DNA from: an uncultured Pseudoflavonifractor sp.
Lineage (GTDB): Bacteria > Bacillota_A > Clostridia > Oscillospirales > Oscillospiraceae
NCBI GenBank assembly: GCA_947575475.1
Contig: CANPNN010000004.1
Span: 1 to 20,889 of the forward strand
Reading direction: 5' to 3'
Length of the DNA stretch: 20,889 nucleotides
Shown here: positions 1 through 7,162 of the stretch, piece after piece
How the letters are laid out: each line of letters begins with the position of its first letter
How positions within the stretch are numbered: position 1 is the first letter of the stretch
Made by a program: the position numbers and the translations under genes
Notes under the pieces: model-generated
What the model was told of the DNA's origin: nothing
The model's input: only the letters and a program-made list of their open reading frames with translations
The model's database searches: none

Positions 1-57
1 AGAATTTTGTGTTTCTCACTTTGGGCCCATTCAAAGCGGCTTTAGTAGTATATCAGC

Positions 58-93
58 GAGAAGGCGGAAAGTCAATAGATTTTCCGCCTTCTC
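58..93 (-). terminator. Hairpin just after the XRE gene stop
   Basis: A perfect 13-bp stem (58-70 with 81-93) and a 10-nt loop lie one base past the stop codon of the small repressor gene. On the minus strand the hairpin is not followed by a clean T run, so termination may be weak; mRNA 3'-end protection is another possible role. Confidence 0.5.
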
Positions 94-94
94 C

Positions 95-307
95 TCAACT
101 TTTTTCACTTTCCCTGATATATTCCATCACATCTTCCACCCGGCAGTCCAATATTTCGCAAAACATATCTATGGTGTGCGTGCTGACACTTTCATTCCGT
201 TTGAGCCGGGTGATTTGCGCAGGACTTATCTTATACTTTTTTATGAGAGCATACTGGGTAATCTCCTTCTCCCGCATAGTCTCCCATAGTCTGGCGTACG
301 AAATCAT
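95..307 (-). CDS. Small Cro/C1-type (XRE) helix-turn-helix regulator
   Basis: This 70-aa protein is almost entirely one Cro/C1-like helix-turn-helix domain (about residues 8-62), of the compact Clostridia type (resembling Pfam HTH_26). The recognition segment is near residues 17-36 (sequence around KISPAQITRLKRN), and the C-terminal part (CEILDCRVEDVMEYI) is the usual closing helix of the family. I chose the ATG at 307 over an in-frame TTG at 316 because the TTG would sit directly against the only G-rich Shine-Dalgarno-like stretch. It is divergent from the DUF4230 gene, and its start codon touches an 11-bp inverted repeat that also covers the -35 box of that gene. Autoregulation plus control of the divergent cluster is the likely role (inference). 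No ligand or partner domain is present. Confidence 0.8.
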   Translation of the reverse strand: MISYARLWETMREKEITQYALIKKYKISPAQITRLKRNESVSTHTIDMFCEILDCRVEDVMEYIRESEKS

Positions 308-340
308 AACATTCAAGCCCCACTTTCTACTTGAATGTTA
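307..340. promoter_or_regulatory. 11-bp inverted repeat, candidate XRE operator
   Basis: The arms TAACATTCAAG (307-317) and CTTGAATGTTA (330-340) are perfect reverse complements separated by 12 nt, placing half-site centres 23 bp apart, about two helical turns. The left arm abuts the start codon of the repressor gene and the right arm contains the -35 hexamer of the divergent DUF4230 promoter. No T run follows, so a terminator is unlikely. Binding by the adjacent repressor is an inference. Confidence 0.6.
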
Positions 341-359
341 TCCGAATTCGGTATATAAT
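331..359 (+). promoter_or_regulatory. Promoter of the DUF4230 cluster
   Basis: TTGAAT (331-336) and a perfect TATAAT (354-359) are separated by 17 bp, a sigma-A type promoter about 40 bp before the start codon at 401. A 10-bp palindrome, CCGAATTCGG (342-351), sits inside the spacer and the -35 lies within the inverted repeat at 307-340, so the promoter could be occluded by a repressor. Confidence 0.7.
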
Positions 360-400
360 CATATTTACCAATATCGGTTATTATCGAAGGAGATGGGGAT

Positions 401-1144
401 ATGGCAAATGAAACTCAAGATTTCGAAAATATGACCGCTGCAGAAATCATCAAGAGGGGTTTTAGAAAGGGTGTATCAGAAACTGTTAAATCGCACCGGT
501 TTAGGCGGTTGGTTGTACTCCTTTTGGTCTTTTGTATTGGATTTGGAATTGGAGTTTATCAGTGTCTCAGATATGTAAGAGGAAACATACTACCTTCAAG
601 CACACACAATCCGTCCGTTGTAGCCCCTACCCCTACAGAAAAACCGTTTTCCCTTACAGTGAATCATGTAGATGAAATATTGGCCCCTGCCAGCGATTTA
701 ATCACAACGAAATATTCCTACACAGATGCAGATGTGTATGAAAACTACAAGGAATTGTTTAATGTGCGGCTGCCTATCACAACAAACAAAGTTGTATTTA
801 CCTATTCAGGAACTCTTGGCTTTGGGATTGACATGTCAAAGTTATCTTCCTTTTTAGATAATGATAGTAGAATTATCACTATTGTATTACCGGAACTTGA
901 AATCAAGTATAACGAAATAGACCCCGAATCTTTTGAGTACTACAATGTCTCTACCACTATTTTCAATCAGTTAAAAATGGAAAATTCTACAGATTTAATT
1001 GCTACCTTGCTCGAGGAAAAAGAGCGACAAGTTCTAAATGATAAAAGAGTTATGGACGAAAGTCGCAGCAACACCGAACTGATATTAAAAAGTCTTTTGA
1101 GTTCTTCCGACCTTACCAAAGATTACAAAGTTATATTTAAATAA
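401..1144 (+). CDS. Membrane-anchored DUF4230 domain protein
   Basis: 247 aa. A short charged cytoplasmic N-terminus is followed by one hydrophobic segment at about residues 37-57, a proline/threonine-rich linker (about 63-82) and a C-terminal domain (about 85-247) that I recognise as DUF4230 from its central pattern (VVFTYSGTLGFGIDMSKL, then IITIVLPELEI). The topology suggests the domain lies outside the membrane. The family's function is unknown. AAGGAGAT at 387-394, 6 nt upstream, supports the ATG. It is the first of three plus-strand genes (14 bp to the next) sharing one promoter and terminator. Base composition is clearly AT-richer than the rest of the window and codon use differs (many AAA, ATT, TTA), consistent with acquisition. 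Confidence in DUF4230 is good; in any role, none. Confidence 0.8.
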   Translation: MANETQDFENMTAAEIIKRGFRKGVSETVKSHRFRRLVVLLLVFCIGFGIGVYQCLRYVRGNILPSSTHNPSVVAPTPTEKPFSLTVNHVDEILAPASDLITTKYSYTDADVYENYKELFNVRLPITTNKVVFTYSGTLGFGIDMSKLSSFLDNDSRIITIVLPELEIKYNEIDPESFEYYNVSTTIFNQLKMENSTDLIATLLEEKERQVLNDKRVMDESRSNTELILKSLLSSSDLTKDYKVIFK

Positions 1145-1158
1145 GAGGAGTGAATGAA

Positions 1159-1317
1159 ATGCCATTGATATTGTTGTTTCTAATCTTGTTTATGGCCGGT
1201 GTAGCACTTACTTTTTTGGGTAGCAAAATAGGCGGAAAGGGCGCTATCCCTTTTCTTTGTATTGGAAGTATCTTAATTCTAATCGGTGGGTATGGCACTT
1301 TTACTGCTCTAATTTGA
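1159..1317 (+). CDS. Two-helix membrane microprotein
   Basis: A 52-aa open frame starting MPLILLFLILFMAG and ending GTFTALI, composed of two hydrophobic segments (about 2-20 and 30-50) joined by a short Gly/Lys loop. AGGAG at 1146-1150 lies 8 nt before the ATG. An in-frame GTG at 1150 overlaps that site and is less likely. The gene lies 14 bp after the DUF4230 gene and is AT-rich like it. I recognise no family. It is probably a small integral membrane partner of the DUF4230 protein, but that rests on position alone. Confidence 0.6.
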   Translation: MPLILLFLILFMAGVALTFLGSKIGGKGAIPFLCIGSILILIGGYGTFTALI

Positions 1318-1343
1318 AAACATAACAGAAAGGATGGTCCCAA

Positions 1344-1505
1344 ATGCAAATGTGTCCAGATTGTGGGTATGTTTATGACGAATCTGAGTATGCAAGATGT
1401 CCGAGGTGTTATCGTGGAAAAAGAACAGGAAAAGGAATTATCTCGTATCATCAAGTCAAAGTAACTAAAGCAATTTCCGAAATTAAATTAGACTCATACA
1501 ATTAA
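1344..1505 (+). CDS. Zinc-ribbon microprotein
   Basis: A 53-aa open frame whose N-terminal half carries two CxxC knuckles (Cys4/Cys7 and Cys19/Cys22, in MCPDCGYVYDES and ARCPRCYRGK). This is the layout of a zinc ribbon or rubredoxin-like metal site. The C-terminal half is basic and polar without an obvious fold. AAAGGA at 1329-1334 lies 9 nt before the ATG, and the gene ends 8 bp before a strong terminator, so it is the last gene of the DUF4230 cluster. A nucleic-acid or protein-interaction adaptor is possible. No family was recognised. Confidence 0.6.
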   Translation: MQMCPDCGYVYDESEYARCPRCYRGKRTGKGIISYHQVKVTKAISEIKLDSYN

Positions 1506-1513
1506 ATCAAGTT

Positions 1514-1548
1514 AAAAAGTCGCCTTCCAAGCAGGAAGACGACTTTTT
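1514..1548. terminator. Bidirectional Rho-independent terminator
   Basis: A stem of GTCG, one mismatch, then CTTCC (1519-1528) pairs with GGAAG...CGAC (1534-1543) around the loop AAGCA. It is flanked by five A on the left and five T on the right, so it can work on both strands. It separates the plus-strand microprotein gene from the converging alcohol dehydrogenase gene and marks the boundary between AT-rich and GC-rich sequence. Confidence 0.85.
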
Positions 1549-1567
1549 AATTTATCATATTTCTCTC

Positions 1568-2743
1568 CTATTTCGCCCGGCGGTAGATCTCCGCCATGTC
1601 CTCCCTTGTCAGATGTTTAGCGGCCCCCAGGTTGCCCCGGGTGGCGATGTCGCACTTCTCCGCCAGCTCCAGGACCTGCTCCTCGGTGAGCTCCAGGCCA
1701 AGCTCCTTCAGATTGGTGGGCATTTTGATCTCCCGGTAGAAGTTTTCCATGGCCTCCACGCCCTTCAACGCTGTAGCGGTGTCATCGCCCTGGGGGGCCA
1801 CGCCCAGCACATTGACAGCGAACTTGGCAAAACGGGCGGGACATTCGGGCAGGACATACCGGGCCCAGGTCCCCCAGACGGCGGCAAGACCCGCGCCGTG
1901 GGCCACATCAAACATTCCCCCCAGCTCATGCTCCAGCCGGTGGCAGGCCCAGTCGCCCTTGCCCGCGCCGCAGCCGGTAAGGCCGTTGTGGGAGAGGCTG
2001 CTGGCCCACATAACGTTGGCCCGGGCCTCGTAGTTGTTGGGCTCCTTCACCAGCGTTTTAGCCGCGTCGATAACGGTGCGCATAAGGCCCTCGGCCAGGG
2101 CGTCGGTCAGGTCCATCACATCGTAGTTGAAGTACCGCTCCATGGTGTGCATCAGGATGTCGGCGCAGCCGCAGGCGGTCTGGTAGTCGGGCAGGGTCAT
2201 GGTAAGCTCCGGGTCCATGATGGCGAACTTACAGCGGCACAGGTCGCTGTTGCAGCCCCGCTTGATGCCGCCATCCTCATTGGTGATGACTGAGGAGTCG
2301 CTCATCTCGCTGCCCGCGGCGGCGATGGTGAGCACCGCGCCGATGGGGAGGCAGGCGGTGGGGGTGCGCTTGAAGTCATAGAAGTCCCACACCTCGCCCC
2401 CGCAGGCCACGCCGTAGCCGATGGCCTTGGCCGAGTCGATGGTGCTGCCGCCCCCCACAGGGAGCAGGAAATCCACCCCCTCCTTCCGGCACAGGGCGAT
2501 CCCCTCCCGCACAAGCCCCACGTGGGGGTTGGGGACTACGCCCCCCAGCTCCACATAGCCCACGCCGGCCTTGTTCAGAGAGTCCTTCACCCGGTCCAGA
2601 ACGCCGGTGCGCTTGACGCTGCCGCCGCCGTAGTGGATGAGGACTTTTTTGCCGCCAAAGGCCTTGACCTGCTCGCCCACCTGGTCCAGAGTCCCCTTGC
2701 CAAAGATCACCTTGGTGGGGGTATAGTACTGGAAATTCATCAT
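1568..2743 (-). CDS. Iron-type alcohol dehydrogenase (YqhD/BdhA-like)
   Basis: 391 aa, the normal length for group III metal-dependent alcohol dehydrogenases of the YqhD/butanol dehydrogenase type, which reduce aldehydes to alcohols with NAD(P)H in the cytoplasm. The N-terminal Rossmann-like part has YGGGSVKRTGVLD (38-50) and the signature PVGGGSTIDSAKAI (95-108). Metal ligands by family comparison are Asp195, His199, His268 and His282 (within CADILMH, CHRLEHELGG and DVAHGAGL); all four are present. GAGGAG at 2753-2758 is 9 nt before the first Met, so I keep the MM start, although Met2 matches E. coli YqhD numbering better. It is the last gene of a six-gene operon, 26 bp after the phosphoesterase gene. 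A role in disposing of fermentation aldehydes is likely; the true substrate and cofactor preference cannot be read. Confidence 0.9.
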   Translation of the reverse strand: MMNFQYYTPTKVIFGKGTLDQVGEQVKAFGGKKVLIHYGGGSVKRTGVLDRVKDSLNKAGVGYVELGGVVPNPHVGLVREGIALCRKEGVDFLLPVGGGSTIDSAKAIGYGVACGGEVWDFYDFKRTPTACLPIGAVLTIAAAGSEMSDSSVITNEDGGIKRGCNSDLCRCKFAIMDPELTMTLPDYQTACGCADILMHTMERYFNYDVMDLTDALAEGLMRTVIDAAKTLVKEPNNYEARANVMWASSLSHNGLTGCGAGKGDWACHRLEHELGGMFDVAHGAGLAAVWGTWARYVLPECPARFAKFAVNVLGVAPQGDDTATALKGVEAMENFYREIKMPTNLKELGLELTEEQVLELAEKCDIATRGNLGAAKHLTREDMAEIYRRAK

Positions 2744-2769
2744 GGGTATCCGCTCCTCTCAAAATCAAT

Positions 2770-3864
2770 TTATTGTAATCTTCCAAAATACCAGCCTGTG
2801 GCCCCATCCTTTTTGCAGAGGTTCCCCCGGCTGGTCCGGCGCACCACCGAGAGCCTGTCCCCCGCTCTGACCGGCAGGCGGTAGTCGGTGGAATCCTCGC
2901 AGGAGACCCCTTTTTCATCCCGGTGCAGGTATTGCGTCAGAATATCCAACTCCCGGCCCGTCTCCAAATGCCGGCAGCGGCAGAATTCCGGGCCTTCCTC
3001 CAGCACCTCCAGGCGGCTGCGCCCCCAGCGGATGTTCACCGGGTCCTTGGAGGGCTCCTGGTCCTCCAGCGCCGTCATGACGGGAAACCCGTCACAGGCC
3101 ACATAGGAGAAGTCCTCCCCCGGTTTTCGGGGCAGGATCAGGGCATTCAGCTGCCCGTCCGCCTTTAAGGTGCAGCCCCCGTCAATGCTGGCGATATGGC
3201 GCTCCCTGTCCAAAAGGGGCTTGGCGGAGGGGATATCCTCCCGGTAGAGGGTCACAGGGGTGTGTCCCACCACCACCCAGCGGCGGAAGGAGTAACCCTG
3301 GCCCAAAAAATTATCGTTCTTCATACACCCGTAAGCGTCCAGCTCTTCCAGCCTCTCCTCCCGGGGCACGCCGCCGTGGACCAGGAGGTACTCGTCGCTG
3401 AGGAAGATATGGGGCAGGCTCCGCAGAAAATCCAGCTCAGGGGCAAAGGCCTCCCGGATGGCGGCCCGGACGGCGGGGTAGTCGGCAGGGTCGGCCACCT
3501 CCAGCCCCAGCAGGTGGACCATTTTGACCAGGGTGCTCTTCTCCCCCTGGAGCCGAAACCAATACTCAAAAAAAGAGTCGGAGATATTGTCCCTGCCGTC
3601 GGTAAACGCCAGGATGATATTGTCGTTATTTCCCAGCAGAGTATGTACGCTGTGGGTCCGGGACAGCTCCATTACATAGCGCAGGGTGTCCAGGCTCTTT
3701 TCAGACCGCTCCAGAATATCGCCCAGAATATAAAGATCATCCTCCGGCCCGAAACGTGCCTTGTCCAGCACCCCCTTCAAAAGGGGCAGGTTCCCGTGAA
3801 TGTCGCTGACCAGCAGGGTCCGGCGGATGGATGATATTTTGATCGGTTCGACTACTGCCTTCAT
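2770..3864 (-). CDS. Calcineurin-like metallophosphoesterase with C-terminal SH3-like extension
   Basis: 364 aa. Residues 15-235 form a calcineurin-type phosphoesterase domain with its metal-ligand blocks visible: DIHGN (Asp21, His23), GD (Asp49), GNND (Asn80 region), VHGG (His163) and GHTPV (His201). The order fits PPP-like or Ap4A-hydrolase-like enzymes. The 130 residues after it are not part of that domain, and the last 40 (GDRLSVVRRTS...DGATGWYFGRL) resemble a bacterial SH3-type module, usually a binding element. The ATG is 3 bp after the prmA stop and its GGAG overlaps that stop codon, so translation is coupled. Substrate (phosphoprotein, nucleotide or other) is unknown. Confidence 0.85.
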   Translation of the reverse strand: MKAVVEPIKISSIRRTLLVSDIHGNLPLLKGVLDKARFGPEDDLYILGDILERSEKSLDTLRYVMELSRTHSVHTLLGNNDNIILAFTDGRDNISDSFFEYWFRLQGEKSTLVKMVHLLGLEVADPADYPAVRAAIREAFAPELDFLRSLPHIFLSDEYLLVHGGVPREERLEELDAYGCMKNDNFLGQGYSFRRWVVVGHTPVTLYREDIPSAKPLLDRERHIASIDGGCTLKADGQLNALILPRKPGEDFSYVACDGFPVMTALEDQEPSKDPVNIRWGRSRLEVLEEGPEFCRCRHLETGRELDILTQYLHRDEKGVSCEDSTDYRLPVRAGDRLSVVRRTSRGNLCKKDGATGWYFGRLQ

Positions 3865-3867
3865 ACT

Positions 3868-4809
3868 TTACTCCAAGGCCGCCGCCAGGGCGCACCAGCC
3901 ATCCCGCTCGACCCGCTCTAAAATATGCAGACCGTTCCTCTCCAGAGCGGCCTGGACCTCGTCAGCCCTTGTGTCAATGATGCCGGAGCAGATAAACACG
4001 CCCCCCGGAGCCAGATAGCCGCCCGCCTGGGCGGAGAGGGGAATGATCACATCAGCCACAATATTGGCCAGGACGACGGGATAGGGTCCTCCCCCGGCCA
4101 GCTCCTCCACCAAAGCCTTGTCGGAGAGCACATTCCCCGCCCGGACCAGATACCGGTCCCGGTCAATCCCGTTGAGCTGGGCGTTCTCATAGGCCACATC
4201 CACCGCCTTGGGGTCGATATCCACCCCCACAGCCTTCCCACAGCCCAGATTCAGCGCGGCGATGGACAGAATGCCGCTGCCGCAGCCCAGATCCAGGACC
4301 GCCCCGCCGGGGCAAAGATGCTTTTCCAGCAGCCCTAAACAGAGCTGGGTGGAGGCGTGGGACCCGGTGCCGAACGTAAGCCCGGGATTCAGATAGACCG
4401 CTGTTCTCCCCTCCGGAACAGCCTTCCCCCGCTCCCACTCGGGGACGATGTAGACCCTCTCCCCCACCGGCATGGGCTGGTAGTACTTCTGCCAGCCGTA
4501 GGCCCAGTCCTCCTCCTTCAGGGGAGCGGTGGACGTGGGGTTTTCGATCCCCCGGAGGGCCTGTGCCATCTGCTTCCGGCCCGCCTCGTCGTCGGTGACA
4601 TAGAACTTGATCCGGGCCACGCCCTTCATTCGTTCCAAAAGGGCGTCGTCCACATAGTCCCAGTATTGACGGTTCTGCTCTAAAAAGGTCTTAAAGTCTG
4701 TCTCATTCTCCAGCACCAGGCCCTCGGCCCCATTCATGGTGAGCCGGGCGGCCAGGGTCTCCATCTCCGCATCGGTGGTCTCCACCGTCACTTCCAGCCA
4801 GTCGTTCAT
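3868..4809 (-). CDS. prmA: Ribosomal protein L11 methyltransferase
   Basis: 313 aa, the usual PrmA length. The enzyme trimethylates lysine and N-terminal amino groups of ribosomal protein L11 using S-adenosylmethionine. An N-terminal substrate-binding domain (about 1-115) precedes the methyltransferase domain. Family marks are NPGLTFGTGSHAST (141-154), the SAM-binding VLDLGCGSGILS (171-182), the acidic ribose-binding position in GVDIDP (195-200) and LANIVADVI (248-256) in place of the NPPY motif. GGGAGG lies 7 nt upstream of the ATG. It sits mid-operon, 21 bp after the unknown 256-aa gene and 3 bp before the phosphoesterase gene. The assignment is firm. Confidence 0.95.
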   Translation of the reverse strand: MNDWLEVTVETTDAEMETLAARLTMNGAEGLVLENETDFKTFLEQNRQYWDYVDDALLERMKGVARIKFYVTDDEAGRKQMAQALRGIENPTSTAPLKEEDWAYGWQKYYQPMPVGERVYIVPEWERGKAVPEGRTAVYLNPGLTFGTGSHASTQLCLGLLEKHLCPGGAVLDLGCGSGILSIAALNLGCGKAVGVDIDPKAVDVAYENAQLNGIDRDRYLVRAGNVLSDKALVEELAGGGPYPVVLANIVADVIIPLSAQAGGYLAPGGVFICSGIIDTRADEVQAALERNGLHILERVERDGWCALAAALE

Positions 4810-4830
4810 GTCAGAGCCTCCCTTTCGGGT

Positions 4831-5601
4831 CTAATAGTCCAGCAAAATGGGAACCTGGTTCTCCTCAGCGAAGTTCACCGCCTGATAGAATATGGAAAAG
4901 GCAAATTTGGCCAGAGTCTCCGTCCCGTAGACCTCATGGACCTGCCCCATCCTAAACCGTCCATCCTCGCCCATCTCCCAATCCGCGGGGTACCCCTCGG
5001 CGGAGCTCCAGGTCAGGATGGTCTCCTCCTCCGCCTGCCAGACCAGTTGGTTGATCTGCTCCAGCTCCCACCGGAGAAGGGCCAGGGAAGCCATTTTCCC
5101 CTTGTCTCCACCGGGGCGGGGAGCCTCAAAGAAAACGGTATCGGGCAGGGGCAGCCACCACTCCGCGCCCCGGAACAGGGACCAGCCCCGGGAGGGGTCC
5201 CCTGTCATCCTCCGGATGAGGGGATGGGCCCAAAAGTCCCAGCCCTTGGCCACTGTATCTGGCACCGGCTCCCCGTATATATGGCCCGCCGTCACCAGCA
5301 GCATGGCCCCAAAGGCGTCCCAGTCGGGCTTGTCGGTATAATAGGGCCTCCCGTTGTCCTCCGGCCAGGGCTCCAAGGGGGCCTGGCCTGGCTGGGAAAG
5401 GGCCCCCAGGAGCCAGTCACGCCAAGTCTCCATTCCCTGCTGTACCTCGGCGGGGGAGACCGTCTCCTCCACCAGCGGCTCCCCGTTGGGGCCCACCTTG
5501 GAAAAACCTATCCCATGCTCCTCCGCCCACTGTTGGGCGGCAGTCTTCCAGTTGTGGGCATAGTATCGGGTCAGGGTCCCGGCGTAGATATCCAGTCCCA
5601 T
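4831..5601 (-). CDS. Uncharacterised Trp-rich cytosolic protein
   Basis: 256 aa with no recognised domain. It begins MGLDIYAGTLTRYYAHNW, has no signal peptide or membrane segment, and is unusually rich in Trp and other aromatic residues (for example WETWRDWLL-like and RGAEWWLPLPD stretches), with an acidic overall character. The opening MGLDIYAGTL loosely recalls DUF1877/YfbM-type proteins, but I would not assign it to that family. AAGGGAAG precedes the ATG by about 6 nt. It lies 12 bp after the DegV gene and 21 bp before prmA, so it is expressed with them. It is clearly a real gene by frame, ribosome binding site and operon fit; its role is unknown. Confidence 0.8.
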   Translation of the reverse strand: MGLDIYAGTLTRYYAHNWKTAAQQWAEEHGIGFSKVGPNGEPLVEETVSPAEVQQGMETWRDWLLGALSQPGQAPLEPWPEDNGRPYYTDKPDWDAFGAMLLVTAGHIYGEPVPDTVAKGWDFWAHPLIRRMTGDPSRGWSLFRGAEWWLPLPDTVFFEAPRPGGDKGKMASLALLRWELEQINQLVWQAEEETILTWSSAEGYPADWEMGEDGRFRMGQVHEVYGTETLAKFAFSIFYQAVNFAEENQVPILLDY

Positions 5602-5613
5602 AGCCGTCTTCCC

Positions 5614-6486
5614 TTACCTGGGCTGGCCGAAGAAGAACACCACCGCGCACCCCGGTCCCGTGTGGGATCCGATCACCGGGCCGATGTCACAGAATTTGGC
5701 GTCCTTCATGCCGCACTTCTCCTTGATCTGGGCGGCCATGTACTCCACATCCTCCCGGCAGTCGCTGTGGCTGAAAAACATGGTCTGCTCCTGGGGATCG
5801 ATGGCGGTGTCCGCCACCTTCTGCACCAGATAGTCCAGCGCCGCCCTCCGGCCCCGGGCCTTGCCCACGGTGTCCAGCTTGCCGGCGTCGTCCACATGGA
5901 TGATGGGCTTGATCTGGAGAAGGGTCCCCGCCAGAGCGGTGGTGGCGGAGATCCGCCCGCCCCGCTTCAAATGCATAAGGTCGTCCACCGTCACCCAGTG
6001 GCAGACCTTCATCTTATTGTCCTCACACCAGTCCCGGACGGCCTCCAGGCTCTCCCCCGCCAGCCGCTTTTTCCCGGCATACCACACCAGCATCCCCTGC
6101 CCCGCCGAGGCGCACAGGGTATCCACCACCTCGATCCTCCGCTCCGGGAACTTCTCCCGCAGCTCCTCCGCCGCCATCATGGAGGCCTGGCAGGTATTGC
6201 TCAGGCCCGAGGTGAAGGAGAGGATAAGTACGTCCTTCCCCTCAGAGAGGACCGGCTCCAGAAGGTCGATATACTGCTGCATATTGACCGCCGACGTGGT
6301 GGACATCTCCCCATCCCGAAGAAGCTGGTAAAACTCCCTGGAGCTCATGTTCCGCTTGTCGGGATGGTCTTCCAGGGTGGTGCCCCGAATGGTAAAGCTC
6401 AGAGGCAGGACGCTGATGCCCAACTCCTCCACCAGATCCTGGGTCAGGTCAGCGGAGGAATCTGTGACGATGATATACTCACTCAT
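5614..6486 (-). CDS. DegV family fatty-acid-binding protein
   Basis: 290 aa, the typical DegV length. DegV-type proteins (FakB in staphylococci) bind a fatty acid and present it to a FakA-type kinase. Characteristic blocks are the N-terminal IVTDSSADL (6-14), the lipid-contact motif STTSAVN (62-68), ILSFTSGLSNTCQAS (88-102), HLKRGGRIS in the middle and the closing IGPVIGSHTGPG. No kinase gene is in the window. Its ATG overlaps the upstream DUF1836 stop by 8 nt (ATGAGTGA), indicating translational coupling, and AAAGGAAG lies inside the upstream gene. Family assignment is firm; the specific lipid is not readable. Confidence 0.93.
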   Translation of the reverse strand: MSEYIIVTDSSADLTQDLVEELGISVLPLSFTIRGTTLEDHPDKRNMSSREFYQLLRDGEMSTTSAVNMQQYIDLLEPVLSEGKDVLILSFTSGLSNTCQASMMAAEELREKFPERRIEVVDTLCASAGQGMLVWYAGKKRLAGESLEAVRDWCEDNKMKVCHWVTVDDLMHLKRGGRISATTALAGTLLQIKPIIHVDDAGKLDTVGKARGRRAALDYLVQKVADTAIDPQEQTMFFSHSDCREDVEYMAAQIKEKCGMKDAKFCDIGPVIGSHTGPGCAVVFFFGQPR

Positions 6487-7033
6487 GCTGTTTTTCTTCC
6501 TTTCGTTCCTTCTTGGATTTTTTGGTCGGTTCAGGTTGGCGCCGGCGGATCAGGTCCAGCACCCGCTGGCAGGCCAGCTTGTCGGCGTAGCTGCGCAGAG
6601 CCAGCTCCAGGGCCAGGGCGGGCAGCTCCTCCTCCCCCAAGGCCGGGTCCAATCGCCCGGCGGTGGCGGCAAGGGCCTTGTCCAGCTCCTCCCGGAGCCT
6701 GACATACATGGCCTGGGCTCCTTCTCCGGTATGCTCTCCCACCAGCATCCCCGCATCTTTGACCGGAAGCACCTGCTTTAACGCGCAGATGGCGGTAAGA
6801 TAGGCCAGATGGGTCCGGGAGTACCGCTTCCCCTCCGCCCTGGGCAGCAGGCCGTCCTTGATGTAGTTGTTGACCATGGCGGAGGTGAGCCACTCCTCCT
6901 CCCCATAGCGGATCAGCTGCCGGGGCATGTACCCGATGACCTGATCCATATAGAGATTCAGGTCAGGGAGGGCCTCCCACGGCGCAGGCCGCTGTTGCTC
7001 CAGGCGGTTTTTCAGTTCTTCCAGTTCTTCCAC
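6479..7033 (-). CDS. DUF1836 protein, probable regulator
   Basis: 184 aa. Residues 20-125 match DUF1836: LDLYMDQV-like NLYMDQVIGYM, then LTSAMVNNYIKDGLLPRAEGKRYSR and a LKQVL segment. This reads like a MerR-type winged helix-turn-helix, so DNA binding is plausible. The C-terminal tail (about 165-184) is strongly basic and probably disordered. The start is GTG at 7033, supported by GGGGAAG (7039-7045) 5 nt upstream. It is the first gene of the six-gene operon, follows a promoter at 7077-7106 and overlaps the DegV gene by 8 nt. DUF1836 commonly neighbours DegV in Firmicutes, which supports the call. Target and signal are unknown. Confidence 0.85.
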   Translation of the reverse strand: MEELEELKNRLEQQRPAPWEALPDLNLYMDQVIGYMPRQLIRYGEEEWLTSAMVNNYIKDGLLPRAEGKRYSRTHLAYLTAICALKQVLPVKDAGMLVGEHTGEGAQAMYVRLREELDKALAATAGRLDPALGEEELPALALELALRSYADKLACQRVLDLIRRRQPEPTKKSKKERKEEKQHE

Positions 7034-7076
7034 CGTATCTTCCCCCAGTGGTTTTTAAAATGATGATAACAGGAGT

Positions 7077-7106
7077 ATTATACCACCTCCGGAAAGAAAT
7101 AGTAAA
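7077..7106 (-). promoter_or_regulatory. Promoter of the DUF1836-to-alcohol dehydrogenase operon
   Basis: On the minus strand a perfect TATAAT (7077-7082) is preceded by TG one base upstream (GGTGGTATAAT, an extended -10) and, 18 bp upstream, TTTACT (7101-7106). The -10 lies about 44 bp before the GTG start at 7033. Confidence 0.65.
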
Positions 7107-7133
7107 GCCCGGAAACAGAGGTTTCCGGGCTTT
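7104..7133. terminator. Perfect 13-bp hairpin between operons
   Basis: AAAGCCCGGAAAC (7104-7116) pairs fully with GTTTCCGGGCTTT (7121-7133) around AGAG. T runs flank both ends, so it can stop transcription either way. It is downstream of ppdK on the minus strand, behind the hairpin at 7163-7198, and its left end overlaps the -35 of the next promoter. It probably insulates the DUF1836 operon from ppdK read-through. Confidence 0.75.
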
Positions 7134-7162
7134 TATCGTCACATAACAAAAATATGTGAAGC

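Noticed and set aside
9..434. 141-aa plus-strand frame at the left edge
   Set aside because: It is antisense to the XRE gene, crosses the divergent promoter and the start of the DUF4230 gene, and has no ribosome binding site or recognisable domain.
4936..6702. 588-aa plus-strand frame
   Set aside because: Antisense shadow spanning three minus-strand genes, proline/histidine-rich and without domains.
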